Part shown: positions 1 through 11,780 of the stretch, piece by piece
How positions within the stretch are numbered: position 1 is the first letter of the stretch
Layout of the letters: each line of letters begins with the position of its first letter
DNA from: Catenaria anguillulae PL171
Taxonomy: Eukaryota > Blastocladiomycota > Blastocladiomycetes > Blastocladiales > Catenariaceae
Length of the DNA: 64,000 nt
Direction: 5' to 3'
Assembly: GCA_002102555.1 (NCBI GenBank)
Contig: MCFL01000056.1
Coordinates: 1-64,000 of the forward strand
Notes under the pieces: generated by a model
The model's input: only the letters and a program-made list of their open reading frames with translations
The model's database searches: none
What the model was told of the DNA's origin: nothing
Position numbers and translations under genes: made by a program

Positions 1-460
1 TGGCGGAGATAGGGGCGGAGATGTCAGCTGCAGGCGCGTTGTGGGCCTGGCCTGTCTGACTTTGTGTACTTTGTGTGTGACTTTTGTGTGTGACTTTCTT
101 GGGCAACACTTTCGTTTCATTTTTGACAGCCCGAAGTGCACAATACATGCATACTAGAACAGCACTCGAGACGGGGACGCGAAAGGTGGATCCGAGACAA
201 AGTGGTTGCGGCCAACTCCGGATCCGCAGCCCACTGGCTATGTACGCAGCAAAGAGCCAAGCGCGCGTACATAATGCCGTGCGTCTTGGGTCCATTCAAC
301 TTTAATTTGGAAACGAGTTGGCAGACGGGCATGCGCAAGCCCGTGGAATTCGGGTTCTGGCCCACCGCGGCTTCCCAGCATCGAATCGATCGAATGCAAT
401 GGAAACTACATTGATAACATACACACACAAGGTACCCCCGCAAAGAGGACCATGGATAAT
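1..460. other. gene-free left edge
   Basis: No reading frame here resembles a known protein, and the overlapping short frames on both strands look like chance openings. The stretch lies beyond the stop codon of the eIF2B gamma gene, which reads leftward and ends at 461, so it probably holds that gene's 3' untranslated region and part of an intergenic region. A TG-rich stretch occurs around 60-100. Confidence 0.5.
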
Positions 461-2151
461 CTACACATACCGCTCGCCCCTTGCCACCGTCTCCCTGGCC
501 ACCACTGCCTTGCCACCCACCACAGCCTCCTTGAGCGTACACTTTTCGCCAACCCTGGCTCCCGCACACACAACACACCCTTCCAACTTGACATCGTCCT
601 CAATCACCACGCCATCGTGCACGACGCAATTCACCAGCTTGACGTTCCTGCCCAGCACGCAATTGGCGCCCACCACGCTCTTTTTCACGCTAGACCGCTC
701 GCCCAACGCCGTGTTGTCGCCCATCATACTCTCTGGCCCGACCTGCGACCGCGGGGCAATCTTGACCGAGGGAGCAATGCGGTCCGCCACGAGCCGCGCC
801 ATGAGCCGGTTGGCGTCCAAATAAGCCGCCACCGTGGCGGTGCGCAAGCCTGCGAGTCCAAGATGTGCAAGTGTCAGGTAGCTCGGCCCACTTGCGCCGC
901 CGGCCGTGGCCGTCAGGTCCGTTGTGGATCCGTGGTCGTCCGAGGAAGACGACAACGCCGACGATTTCGACACGAGGGCGAGCACGACGGGATCGCGTCG
1001 GTGCGAGGGCGTGGGAAGGCCAACGAGGGCGTACTCGGAGTCGTCGTGCGACGATTCGGACGTGGGCAGGTCGTCGGCATCGGCGCCTTTGCTTGACGCG
1101 TCCGAGTCGGTATCGGTGACTGGTTGATGATGAAATTGGCGAGTGAGCAATGGCAAAAATGAGTAAAGCACACACACACAAAAAGTAGAGATAGACGCAC
1201 AAATGGCTCTGGCCGCAGGCATGTACTGTGCCTTGAGAAGGAGCGGAATCAAATCATGCTGGACCGACGCAATCTGCTTCTTGCTCCCGCCAATCCCCGC
1301 GCCATCACCATTGATTTCGGGATCCATTTGCGCCAGCATGGCGGCCAGCACCCAGTTGCGCACCAAGTAGACATGGGCGTCCGTGAGCTTTTGCAGGCGC
1401 AAGTTTGGGAAGCTGCGCATCATGTCCATGCGCAGGGGCATGCCCGATGACGCGTGTTTGGCGTCGAGGCGGGCGAGCGAGGTGGAGGAGATGAGCCGTT
1501 GGGCAGTGGCGGTGGATGAAAGCAGCGACGCATTAGCAGCGTTGGCAGGTGAAGCGTTGCGGCTACCAGTGGTTACGGGCAAAGCTGAGGTGGTGGAGGA
1601 GGAGGACGAGGAGGAGGAGGCAAAGTGGCCAGACCCACAAGCGAGTCGGCAGAGGTAGGTGCGCCAGAGTCAAAGAGAAGCGCCACGGCGGCTGCGTCGT
1701 GAATGCGCAACTGGTCCATCATGGCAGCGGGCGACTCTGTGGGGATGGAATCGACGGCCATGACGAGGGTGTGCTTCTTTGGCTTGAGCTTGTCGCGGAT
1801 CTTGAAGAGAGCCTCTGCGGACCCAAGCTTGTCGTCGACGGCCACGACCTCTGGGCGGCGTGCCGAGTCAAGCGAGCGCACAAAGGTCTGGATGTGGTCG
1901 AGGCCCGACTGGGACGAGACGACGAGCACGTCCTTTGGGGCAATGGCGGGCGATGCAGCGTCAATCCACTGCAGAGCATAGTGCAGCAAGGGCTTGCCGG
2001 CGATCGGGAGGAGGGCCTTGGGCAGCGAGTTGGAGGTGAGCGGGGCGAGGTCGGTGCCGGGCCCACACAGGAGGACGGCCTGGACCTCTTGGAGGGCGGC
2101 GGCAAGCGGGTCCTGGGCGGCGGCAATGCGGCTGGTCGAGATGGGGTACAT
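461..2151 (-). CDS. GCD1: translation initiation factor eIF2B subunit gamma
   Basis: Likely eIF2B gamma (yeast Gcd1, human EIF2B3), part of the cytoplasmic guanine-nucleotide exchange factor that recharges eIF2. The N-terminal exon has a nucleotidyltransferase-like start (VLLCGPGTDLAPLT, LPKALLPIAGKPLLHYALQWI). The middle has the family block KLTDAHVYLVRNWVLAAML followed by DLIPLLLKAQY. The C-terminus is a run of hexapeptide-like repeats (NCVLGRNVKLVNCVV, VVIEDDVKLEGCVV) expected to form a left-handed beta helix. An 81-nt intron at 1120-1200 (GTGCGT...CCAG) keeps frame. Near 1580-1640 the frame changes inside a (TCC)n tract. Either a 50-nt intron with a weak GTCTGG donor or one missing base would join the halves, giving about 519 or 536 residues; the family runs from roughly 450 to 580. 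The start at 2151 is the first ATG before the conserved block. Confidence 0.88.
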
Positions 2152-2372
2152 TGTTTGTTTGTTTATTGGAGTCTTATGGCCTTATTGAAGTTCAAGTGAA
2201 AGTGGTCAGTCGATCAGAGATCAGAGATCAGAGTCGGAGTGTTGACTGCAGTGGGCCGCCGATCCGATCCGTCGCTCAATCCCATTAACATCGGACATTG
2301 GTTAACAATGGCTGTATCGGATCATATCAATGGCAGTGTCAATGTCTGCATAAGAACAATCACTCGAGCACA

Positions 2373-2817
2373 ATGTCATACTCTCCGCACGTTGTCCACG
2401 TCCGCGCCCTCTTCCGCCAGTCGCTGCGCACCGCCTTTGACTGGTCCTCGTCCCGCGAGGGCTTCCGCCAGTCGGCCATCCACATCCGCTACCTCTTTGA
2501 GGAGCACCGCAACCTCCACAACCCAAAGCGCCTCCAGGAGGTCATCAAGGACACCGAGGCCAAGCTCGCCCAGTTTGCCCACCCGGAGCCTTACCGCTAC
2601 CCGACCTCGCCCTTTGGATCAAAGTACGAGCGCAACCTGCCCGTACCCGACCACGTACGCCGATCTGTTCCCCTTGTTTCTTTCAATGGCGCGCTGCTGA
2701 TTCGGATGAATGAATCCATTCTCTATATACACAGATGTCAACAAGGGGCTCGGAGACTATCACGACCCGGCCATTACCTATGGCAAGTTTGAGCGCAACT
2801 TTGTCAACGTCGACTGA
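2373..2817 (+). CDS. NDUFB9: NADH:ubiquinone oxidoreductase subunit B9 (LYR family)
   Basis: An accessory subunit of mitochondrial complex I, called B22/NDUFB9 in animals and NI2M in fungi, on the matrix side of the membrane arm. The N-terminus has the LYR-type helix (VRALFRQSLRTAFDW), then the family segment HPEPYRYPTSPFGSKYERNLPVPDH. A second exon from about 2734 encodes DVNKGLGDYHDPAITYGKFERNFVNVD and the stop. The intron ends in ACAG near 2733 and probably begins at GTACGC near 2655. With those sites the phases do not match by one base, so either a base is missing from exon 1 or another donor is used. The product is about 120 residues, short for the family, so the tail may be reduced. The start at 2373 puts the LYR motif close to the N-terminus, as is usual. 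Confidence 0.82.
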
Positions 2818-3083
2818 GTTGTTTATCCAATTCTGTCTGATGCCGCCTGTTGCTCCTTCCTGCCTTGTCCCTTTGGCTTGTTTCCTTTCCGCCCCGTTTA
2901 CCATCTACCTCCCGACCTTTTTACATACAATTTCAAAAATTCAGCACTGGTTTCGATCGGCCGTGTCTTCTCCTGTCCCGAGCCAACACGGCTTGACGTG
3001 CCCAAGTCTTCCATACGTAAACAATAAATCATCACACGGCCTGAGGGAATCCAGGATATGACACAACAATCAAACCAATAAGC

Positions 3084-5044
3084 TTACTTTGCCCAATTCA
3101 CATTCTCTGCCTCTCCGCCATCCCATTCACCATCCACTTGCTCCTCCTGCCCCCAAGCACCGCCCTGACTCCACAAGGGCCCGTTGTCTGAAACGCCATA
3201 TGCAATCTCATACCCACCATCGCCCTCGTCTTCATGCTCATCGTCGCCCCGATCCGATAACGGCAAATCATCCCCACTATCGCTCCACTCATCCTCCCAC
3301 TGTTGCTGCTCCTGCCTATCGGCCAGCTCGCGCATTCGCTGCGCAATCAACGCTTCCAACATGGACTCGTTTCCCTCCTCACATCTCTCGATTCTACCCG
3401 CATCCGCCTTGCCCCAAATCACCTCGTGCATCTTGTCGGGTGCGACACTGCGCATATCCCTTGGCCGGACCCACTCGATCCCACACACTCACGCAGCCCA
3501 GGCAACTGTAAAAACCGGAACAGCTCGCCAGGAACACGAAAACCTGGCGCACCGCCGGCTGCGCCCATGCCTGTGCCGGGGTGCACGAGTAGGATGACGC
3601 GTTGGCCAAGCCAACGGCCGCCGGACACAAGTGATGCAGCAGCGCATCCAGCACGCGCACCACGAGCTTGGATTGCGCGGGCGTCAATGTCCAAGGGTTT
3701 TGAGGCGTGGAGCAGAGACCAAGTGACGTGAGGTCGGCACCTGGGTAGCCTGCAAAGTCAAACACCTTGATGCACGTCCACGGCCGGCGCCGACGCGTGC
3801 GCGTGCGCGTGGCCGGTTGGTTGGTATTGCCTTGCTCGCTTGCATCCAAGCCACTGTCGCACCGGTCGTCCGCATCCTCCTCATTGGATATCGACATGCC
3901 AGGAACGCGAATGGGCCATTTCTGGACGCACACGTCCTTCGAGTCCGTGTCTTGGCACTTGCCTACCAGATCGTTGCGCACAAACGTGGCAAACTGCGAC
4001 GCATACCCGCGCGGCTCGTGCTCGCTCCGCGCACAGCACGGCCACAGGCCAACGCCACTGAGCGTGTATGTGTACCCAAATTGTGCGGCTTGAGTGTCGC
4101 ACCACGAGCGAAATTGTGATTCGGTCCATTCGAAGCGGTGGTCCGGGTCGCGCACGCGGGATGGGTCGGGGAAGTGCAGGTTGAATGTTTGGTTCTACGG
4201 CGTAGACACCCCAGGATAGAGAGTGCGTGAGGATGGCATTATGACCGAGGGTATAGGGGAGCCTCATGTGACGTACGGGTGTGGAGACAATGACAATCTT
4301 GGGGCGGTAAAAGGAGAAGAGGGCGCGAGGCAACAGGGCCAAGGGTTCCGGGTCAAGGTGTTCGATCCTGGAATAATGTACGCATGAGTGAGAGACAAAG
4401 AACAATTCAACAAGAGGATGTCGACGCACACTTCGCTCAGAACAATGGCATCCACGCCGCTGACCCGCTCATCGTACTCGACAATAGACCCATTCATCAA
4501 TTCAATCCGCATGGGCCTCTCCTCCACCGATCCACCCCCTCGCCATCATCTCAGGGTCCGTCCGGTTGCCGAACAAGTGGCTCCACATTGACCGCCTTGA
4601 GCACCTGCGGATCCAAATCCACACACGTCAACCTGGCAAAGTCGCACGAATTCACCAGCACGCTCCTAGGGCACACGCATTGCATCCAAAGTCGGCGACC
4701 CAGTCGATCATGTGCGAGTCCTGGCGCAGAATCTCGAGCGACCGCGTCCGGCGCTGTTGCCACAGTTGCGGGATGAACCCGGGCGTCGACGAGGTCGTGG
4801 ATGTGTAGGACATGGACGGCGACGGGAGCGTCGAGGGTACTGGCCCAGATGGCTGGCGATCAGGGGCCGGGGCGTGCATGGCAAATGGCGTGGGTAGGTT
4901 GGAGTCGAACGAACGGTCGGAATCGCACGTGATCAAGGCCGTCAATCCGGCGGGCAGGCGGGAGGGCTCGGTGGGTCCGTGATCCGTATGTGGACTGCTC
5001 TTGGTGTCTTCAGTGTGCATCACCGATTCCATTCCACCATTCAA
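3084..5044 (-). CDS. HEN1: HEN1-like small RNA 2'-O-methyltransferase, frame-broken
   Basis: HEN1 enzymes methylate the 2'-OH of the 3'-terminal nucleotide of small RNAs. In order, the segments are: FIPQLWQQRR and VADFGCNACAL (SAM-binding loop, near 4700), LTCVDLDPQVLKAV, RIELMNGSIVEYDERVSGVDAIVLSE, then SEVIEHLDPEPL (metal-ligand E-x-x-E-H), PKIVIVSTP, NQTFNLHFPDPS (the further ligand His) and DHRFEWTESQFRSWC. An intron of about 100 nt splits the E-x-x-E-H motif, and an 82-nt intron lies at 4195-4276 after STP. A C-terminal acidic extension follows. The reading needs four one-base corrections, near 4700, 4530-4560, 3525 and 3490, all equivalent to a missing base and some next to G or T runs. 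Catalytic residues are intact, so sequence error is more likely than decay, but a young pseudogene is not excluded. The start at 5044 is tentative. Confidence 0.78.
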
Positions 5045-5887
5045 GCGATATCATAGCTCAAATGAATCCAACACGAACTCGTGGCAACACATCACGTGTT
5101 GGACTTGAAGCTGGACAAGGAGACTCCCGGTAGTGCCATCAGCTCCTATGAGGTAAAAACGTCAGGTGTAGGCATTATGTGCATCTGCTTTTGCTCACTC
5201 TAAGGCTGTAAGAACGGAGTGAGTAAGGTGAATATGCTTCGACGCGCGAATCCCAGAGCGCTCTCCGATGGGAGCAAGGGTCCACCCCGGCCTAAGTCCC
5301 GTCCAGGTTACTTACATACCGTGGGCGTGAGCACAATGTGGACACTTGAAGGTAACGGCGAAAAGTGAATGGAAGAACATTGATACTGAACGATTTATCA
5401 CTATCAGGAGCCGGAATGACAAATGATTTGGGATCGCTTGTCGGAAAATAGATTTGCCATGTTCCGTTCTCGACGTTTAATACTGTTAACTGCTGTTGGG
5501 TGGTGGCAGAAGACAAAGCAGGATCATGGGACGGGAAGAGAAAGTGCATCCATTCCCACGAGGGACAAATGGGTGCTTGCGTCTTGCCTGTCCAAAACTC
5601 TTCAATTTCATTTCTTGTGCCCGCTCCCATCCTTGGCTTTGGGCTTCTGGCAACTGGCAACCACCACAACAATAACAATAACAACAACAACAACATTTGC
5701 GCTCAAGATCCACCAAGAGCCAAGAAGTGAGCCAAGGCAGCTCGGCAGCATCATGGATTCTTCGAGCACTAACATGGGCAAGAGCGGACAGCCCGACTCG
5801 GTGCGGTTTTTCTTTTCATAGTCCTGAGTGACTGTGACTCCAGACTCCGTGATCGATCAGAGTCGGTTTGTTGCTGTCTGATCGTAG
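5045..5887. other. intergenic region, divergent promoters
   Basis: This region lies between the HEN1 start (leftward) and an unknown membrane protein (rightward), so it should carry both promoters. It is more AT-rich than flanking coding DNA. A leftward frame at 5292-5696 would begin with a Leu-rich signal-like run, but that run is encoded by a CAA/ACA repeat at about 5666-5697 and I see no family resemblance, so I do not call it a gene. Confidence 0.4.
5666..5697. repeat. CAA/ACA-type trinucleotide repeat
   Basis: A short tract made of AAC/AAT units on the plus strand lies in the intergenic region. It creates the poly-Leu start of a spurious leftward frame. Confidence 0.8.
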
Positions 5888-8800
5888 TTGCAATCCACTT
5901 TCCTTTCCCGCTTGCGCCGAATTCCCAACCTTTCCTCCCCACCGACCACCCCGTCGTCTACACATGCACGCATCCACTCATCCATGAATCTGCCCGCAAT
6001 GTCTCCAGCTCGTGCCGCGGCGTCAATGCGCCTGTGCGGCAGGGATCAAGCACATTCCTCCGCTGACACCATGACCACTGCTGCTGCCGTCACTCAACGA
6101 GCGAGAACAACCAGCTCGATCATCGCTCAGCCTGACGGGCACAAGCTGCAAGGCCACGGCCAGCAGCTGATTCGTACTCAAGATGCCCATGATCTCAGTC
6201 ATGGCCAGCACGAGCAGGAACAAGACGATGTGTCGATCCGGTCTGCGGTCCTCTTCGTTCTGGTGGCTATGGTCGCATTCACGCTGTCCTTGTAAATATG
6301 TGCTCCCGTTTGGTTTGAGGCAAGTGATGATCTTGCAACCGATAAGCTGACTCGCCGCTTTCCCTTTTATAGCCTCTTCTCTACCACATCCGCATCAGCG
6401 ACAACCTCCTCTTCCCACGATTCTGAGTTTTGCTCTGCTCCGTCCTCATCAACCGGAACCACGACCTCATCACCTGTCTCGCCGACGGCATCGAGCTCGT
6501 CGCCTGCCGATGGCCCGCCCGCATTGCGTCACCATCACGGCGGGCCAACGACCAATGATCTGGTAGACTCACCGGTGGTGGGCATTGATTTGGATCTCGT
6601 TGATTCCGTATTTGGCTTCTCTTCCCAGCAAGCCCCGATCAGCGCGGGTCCGCTTGGCCACCGTCATCCCGTTCAGCTTTCCATGATTCCCACCTCGTTG
6701 TCGGAACAGTGCCCAAACCCGTTTCTCGCCTTGTCGCCCTTGCTTTTCGGACCGCCTTTGCTCGTCAGATCAATCCACAACAATTTCGATCATGTTTGCC
6801 TCTCCACCACCGACGTGCGGGACCATGCTTCATTTCCACCACAAAGCGACCCAATTTTCGAGGATCAATCGTTGACCGCATTTGATGACCTCTCTTCATC
6901 ACCGAGCGACCACCCTTGCAGCCCGCCAACCAGGTCCTGCTTTCCATACCTCCTAGGCAGCCACGGAATCCGTCCCATGATCCCGGATCGTATATCATCC
7001 GCGCTCAATTCGTGCCACCGATCCGCTACTCGCCTCCTCTTGTCCCTCTACCCACGCATTCCGACCGCCATATTTCAACTGCCCAGCTGGATGCACTTGC
7101 TGCATCCGTTTCCATCCATGCGCCAGCCGTACATGACAAGCATGTCGTACCTCACGCGCTTCTCCATCTGGGTCTTTGGTTCGCCATTCTTTCTGTACGA
7201 GTGCACATGCGTGCTCTTGTTGGCCGTGCACTACGTTATTGTGATCCAGTACTCGCTGCATGCCCTGCGGTTTGCGTACAACTTGTTTGCCGCCGCCAGG
7301 CTCGTGTACTTGATTCATCACACCATGCGCTGTCATGCAAAGGATTCGGCAGAGCTCAAGCGTGTCTTGGAAGAGCATGAGGCGTTGGTGGCTGCTGTGG
7401 AGAGCGCAAAAAAGTGCGGGAGCAAAGCGGGCAAAGGCGCCAGAGCGGGTGGGCCAAAAGGTGCAGGGAAGGCATTTTCAAAGGCGCCTTTTGGGGATGC
7501 GCCCGTGCACGTTTGCCCACAATGCGCGGCTACGCCGCCCACAGCGGACACCCATGTGTTTCGCGGCCCGTTCGGGACAGAGTGGCAAGTTCCCACGTCC
7601 ATTCTGCCGCCACCCGCCGTGGACTCTACCGCCGGTTCCGCTTTTACAAGCAGTCAAGGACTTTCTCCAGCTCTACGACACTCGCGCAACTCCGCATCAC
7701 TAGCGTTTTCCTCGGCAGCATCAGCAGCAACAGCATCATCACCGCCACCACTACCCATGACATTAAGTCGCCTTGCGCGCTCATTCGTCACTTGCATATG
7801 GATCTGCGTTTGCTTGTACCTCAACATACGTGTCGACCCGTCGCTCAAACAACACATAATCCCATCGCTTGCATCCTCATTTCACCTGTGGACGACCCAG
7901 CCACCCTCCACGGCCAAATCCCCGCCCGCCCAGCCAACCCACAAGCCTGCGACGCCGGCTTCCCAAGTATCCACGCCCCCCACACCAGCGGTTCCTCTCA
8001 CGCCCGTACCCACCGCTGTCCCTGTTCCCGCCGCTGCCCCGCAGCCCGCGCCAGCCAGACGGCCGCAAGGCATTGCAGCGCCGCGCCCCGCTGCGCGCTC
8101 GCTCGGCCTCAGCAAACGCAACAAGCTCGCTACACTTGCGCGCACGCTTGCGGGGCGGTCGCCGCCGTCGGTCGTGCCGCCCAATGGACCACACGCATTG
8201 TCGCCGCCGGCAGTTGCTTTGGCGCGACCGGCCATTGGGGATGGTCAAGTTGACAGACTTGCCGACCCGGTCGTCGCATCGACCGATCCCGAGGCGGTTA
8301 AGGCCGCGGCAAGTGCTGAGGACTTGGATGCCTTGGAAATTGCATCGTTGCCAGTGTTTGACACTTCGCGTGTGGCGAGCACCGGGGCAGAGGCGGTAGC
8401 TGGGCCGGAGGCCAAGGTGTTTCCGCCGTTCCCGTTTGCGGCGGACTCGATGCCGGCGGCCGATGCATTGGTCGCGTGTGCACAGCGCGATGCGTTGGAG
8501 ATTGAGTCATTGCCCGTGTTTGATACGTCGGCCGCGGCACTGACATTGGCTCAGCAGAAGCCGGTTGACGGCCGTGTTGCCAATTTGGACGACAGACCGA
8601 TGCGCTCGCCGTTCAGTTGCGCGTTCGCTGGACTTGAACTTGCCGAAACACCGGCGTCCGAGCTTGCGGCACCTATCGGTGGTGCTGAAGATGAAGACGA
8701 ACACGACGGTGGAAGCGATTCGGGCGTCGACGATGTGACAGACGATGAGGAAGGCGACACAACTGGCGTGGATGCCAGAGTCACGGGCCAAGGTGCCGAG

Positions 8801-9007
8801 GCGTTTGGCAAGCGCATGGCCATGCCGGATTCACCCTTGGAGCCGTGGACAACGTGCACAATGATGCCGGATGTGCTTGGAGACGCCAGTCAAGCGGCAA
8901 ATGAAGATGAAGAGGAGGGATTCTGTCTCGAGCAGCTTGTGCTTGACTTGTCGGATCCCGAGGTTGCGGCTGCTGCATTCATTTATGCACTTCATGCCGA
9001 GGGGTAA
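5888..9007 (+). CDS. unknown multi-pass membrane protein
   Basis: I do not recognise the family. Two exons flank an 81-nt intron at 6292-6372 (GTAAAT...TATAG) and join in frame to about 1012 residues. Seen in order: a hydrophobic segment ending exon 1 (SAVLFVLVAMVAFTL), a Ser/Thr-rich stretch, further hydrophobic segments near 7190-7330 (FFLYECTCVLLLAVHYVIVIQ, then FAYNLFAAARLVYLIHH) followed by a charged helix, and another near 7770-7840 (SFVTCIWICVCLYL). The C-terminal 400 residues are Pro/Ala-rich and acidic and probably disordered. Within them the motif DALEIxSLPVFDTS occurs twice, near 8320 and 8490, which suggests a repeated short linear docking site. The start at 5888 is the most upstream ATG; downstream ATGs at 5984 or 5999 are possible. 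Confidence 0.6.
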
Positions 9008-9279
9008 ACTGCAGCTGGGTTTGTTCTTTTCAGTGTTGTGATCCTCCCCGCTTTCTTTGTGTCGTTCGTCGTGGTCTCTGCGGCTTCTCGTTTCTTCCAA
9101 TCCCATTTCCGCAGGTTGAGGTCACTGCTTGTCGGCCGTATGGGACCACCACCGCTTTCTTTGTTTTGTTTTTGTGCTTCTCTCCCATAACTGCCCATTC
9201 CCGGTTACTTCCACCGATTGCCATCTAACTGTCGTTCATTGTTGATACCATATCATGCATCCCGTAACGTTTCTTTTCT

Positions 9280-10623
9280 CTATTGGTGGACAAACATGGT
9301 GTTGCTGTACAGTACCGGATTGGTGAAAGGGCCAGCAAGCAACAAGAAGAGGACAAGGCCAACCACATAAGCAGCCCAGACGACTGTGCAATGAGATCGG
9401 ACGAGACTGATGTGAGGGCATGATTTTGAAGATCGTGGTAAAGGAAACGAACCTTGTGGACGTCTCGTCAAGTGGACCTCGTGCATGTGCGGAACACCCA
9501 TGACGTTGCAGAACATGTGCATGAGCATCACGGAAATGACATGACCTGCAAGGAATTACAGAAAAGGAAAAATGCGTCGACAAGTGAGATCTCTGCCAAC
9601 GAACTCGCAGTCGACCGACGAGTACATACCAGTGCGCACATACACCCAAGCGACAATCCAACCGAACAAGGTTGTATATGTAAACTGAAAGACTGTGCAG
9701 CAAGACGGAACTGTCAGGCGTGGTATTGACCGATGGGGCACTGAAAAGATTCGCACGAGAAGCAACCACACCACGCTTGAGTGCTTGCCAATCACGACCC
9801 ATTCTTCGATAAATGTCGAAAATGTTGTGCAAATGCGCGGACCCAAAGAAGAGAGGTGTCCATGCAACAATGTTGCCCGCCGACACACCCGCGTGGTAGT
9901 AGGGCAAAATGATGCATGCGCGGAATATGTACTCCTCGCAAATTGGTCCCTGGAAAGTTGAAAGAATGTCGGTGAGTTGGATTCGCCAACAAACCAGTTC
10001 AATCCGAAAGCATACCAGGAAGTAGCTCCGCTGCCCATGTGGCGAGCGGATGCGATGCAGAAACAAGTCAAGAACGAGCCGGTCCTGGAAAAAGAGCTCG
10101 CGCTCCATGTACATTTGCACAAGCGGGCCGAGGAAAAGTGTGACGATGAGCAACGTGGGGAGTGCAATTGCTGGCAAGATGCCTGCCCATCGGATTCCCA
10201 TTTGCGACATAAAGTCCGAGATCTGTGCAGGGGAAATACAACATGTAAATCTACCAAATAGTCACGAATGACCCAGCCAGCGTTGATCTTACATACATTG
10301 ACTGCGCCCTTGACGCTCCGCCGATACACTGTCCAGTACACGAGCCCGGTGGCCACAAAACATGTGGCGACAATCGTAATGAGGCGAGATCGAATCACGG
10401 CCTCCTCGGAGGTCTCATCGTCTTCGTCGTCCAGCGTGGTTGGAGGCACAGCGACTCCAGGAGCGGAGCTTGCTGACCTTCGACGGCGGTGTCGTGCACG
10501 AATGGCAAGATAGTAGCCGAGAATGTAGAGGACAGACAGCGAAGTGGCGAGAATGGTCGCGTCTGTCACGGACAGGAGGGGTCGTGTGGAGGAAGCATCC
10601 TCGGATGCGGGATTCATGTTCAT
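9280..10623 (-). CDS. RCE1: CAAX prenyl endopeptidase (RCE1/FACE2)
   Basis: Rce1 is an ER membrane protease that removes the last three residues of farnesylated or geranylgeranylated CAAX proteins such as Ras and a-factor-type pheromones. The catalytic motifs are all visible: GPICEEYIFR (E-E-x-x-x-R), FFGSAHLHN (the F-x-x-x-H histidine) and LMHMFCNVMG (the third motif with H and N). Several hydrophobic segments surround them (ATILATSLSVLYILGYYLA; LLIVTLFLGPLVQMY; YVVGLVLFLLLAG). At least five short introns can be placed, for example after KGAVN (GTATGT...CACAG), after RSYFL and after YVRTG, and each restores the family reading. The last junction, after LTRRPQ, is one base out of phase. The start at 10623 (MNMNPASED) is the first ATG before the first membrane helix. 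Confidence 0.87.
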
Positions 10624-10895
10624 GGAGATGTTGGGAGAGACGAATCGGGTTGCATTGAGCTTTGTTATTGCGTCCTTGCTGGCTGGGCTTTCCTTATCAA
10701 GTACAGTAACAATATTTTCGAATTCGAATTCCCTGCCACACGAGCCGTCGCCCCTCTCTTGACATTTGCTGACTGTTTTTGTCTCGCAGTTGAGCAAAAA
10801 ATGATCGACGGACTGATGCCCCTCACTGGAATCAGATCGGTAAGAATAAGAATATGCGGAATGAATGCATCGTTCCATGTACACTTGACTTCAAC

Positions 10896-11710
10896 ATGCC
10901 CTCCGCCAACCCCCCGCAAATTCCTCAGGAACCCGTGTCCGACCTCTTCTACTGCGGCAGTATGTGTTCGCCTTCGCCCGACTCTCGCAATCTGCATTGA
11001 TGATTTGCATCCCAGCACCGAGTTTTCTAACATCTTCCCCTTCCTCGTCGTAACGCTTCCCTCAGTCTGCTCGCTGCCGCCGGAGGTGCGAGACATCCTC
11101 CAGAACTTGTTGGGCTTCACTTCAAGGTGACCTATTCTAACACCTCTCACCCGACCGCAACAGTACTGCGAATTCCACCCGACCCTCAAAAAGTGCAAGG
11201 AATGGCTTCAGCAAAACAATGAGGAACTGTACAACCAATTGTACTTGGCTGCCGGTACGCCCGATTCCCAATGAATCTACTCTTTTGATTGTGCTAACTT
11301 GCTCTTCTCACCTATTTTAACCTGAATGTCAATCCATGATCTAAGTTGAAGAGGGTGTTGCCGCCGTTTCCTTGACGCCTGCCGCCAAACCCAAGGATGC
11401 CAGTGACAAGCTCGAGCGCAAGCTGGAAGCTGCCGCCGAAAAGAAGCGCAAGACTCAAGTTCTCATCAAGACCGAGAAGCGCAAGGGCAAAAAGGTGGTC
11501 ACGGTGATTACGGGCCTGGATGTGTTTGGTGTGGACTTGAAGGCCGCTTCCAAGCTGTTTGCGCAAAAGTTTGCCACGGGATCCTCCGTGGGCAAGAGCG
11601 CAGAGGGAATGGGCGAGGTTGTCATTCAGGGTGAGGTGCCCGATGAGGTGCAGGAGCTGATTGAGGCAAAGTTCCCGGATGTGCCTGCAGACAATATTGT
11701 ACAAAAGTAG
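10896..11710 (+). CDS. TMA22: density-regulated protein homologue (DENR/Tma22)
   Basis: DENR (yeast Tma22) works with MCT-1/Tma20 to recycle 40S subunits and to aid re-initiation. Four exons join exactly in frame to 179 residues: 10896-10959 (64 nt, counted from the ATG), 11066-11085, 11164-11254 and 11346-11710. They encode the N-terminal zinc-ribbon-like block YCGICSLPPEYCEFHP and the [15 protein letters not shown] helix. A basic linker follows, then a SUI1/eIF1-like domain ([21 protein letters not shown] ... [20 protein letters not shown]). Length and order match the family. Exon 2 is only 20 nt and carries CSLPPE. Three introns in a gene this short is high for the window. Confidence 0.92.
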
Positions 11711-11780
11711 GATTTGTTTGGACAGGTGCGTGTACCGCGACAAATCTTTGAATGATACGATACATGCCCCCCCCCATAAA

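Noticed and set aside
117-578. Cys/Gly-rich minus-strand frame at the left edge
   Set aside because: It overlaps the eIF2B gamma C-terminus in another frame and shows no conserved pattern.
5292-5696. Leftward frame beginning with a poly-Leu signal-like sequence
   Set aside because: The hydrophobic start is produced by a trinucleotide repeat, the rest has no family resemblance, and the frame occupies a divergent promoter region.
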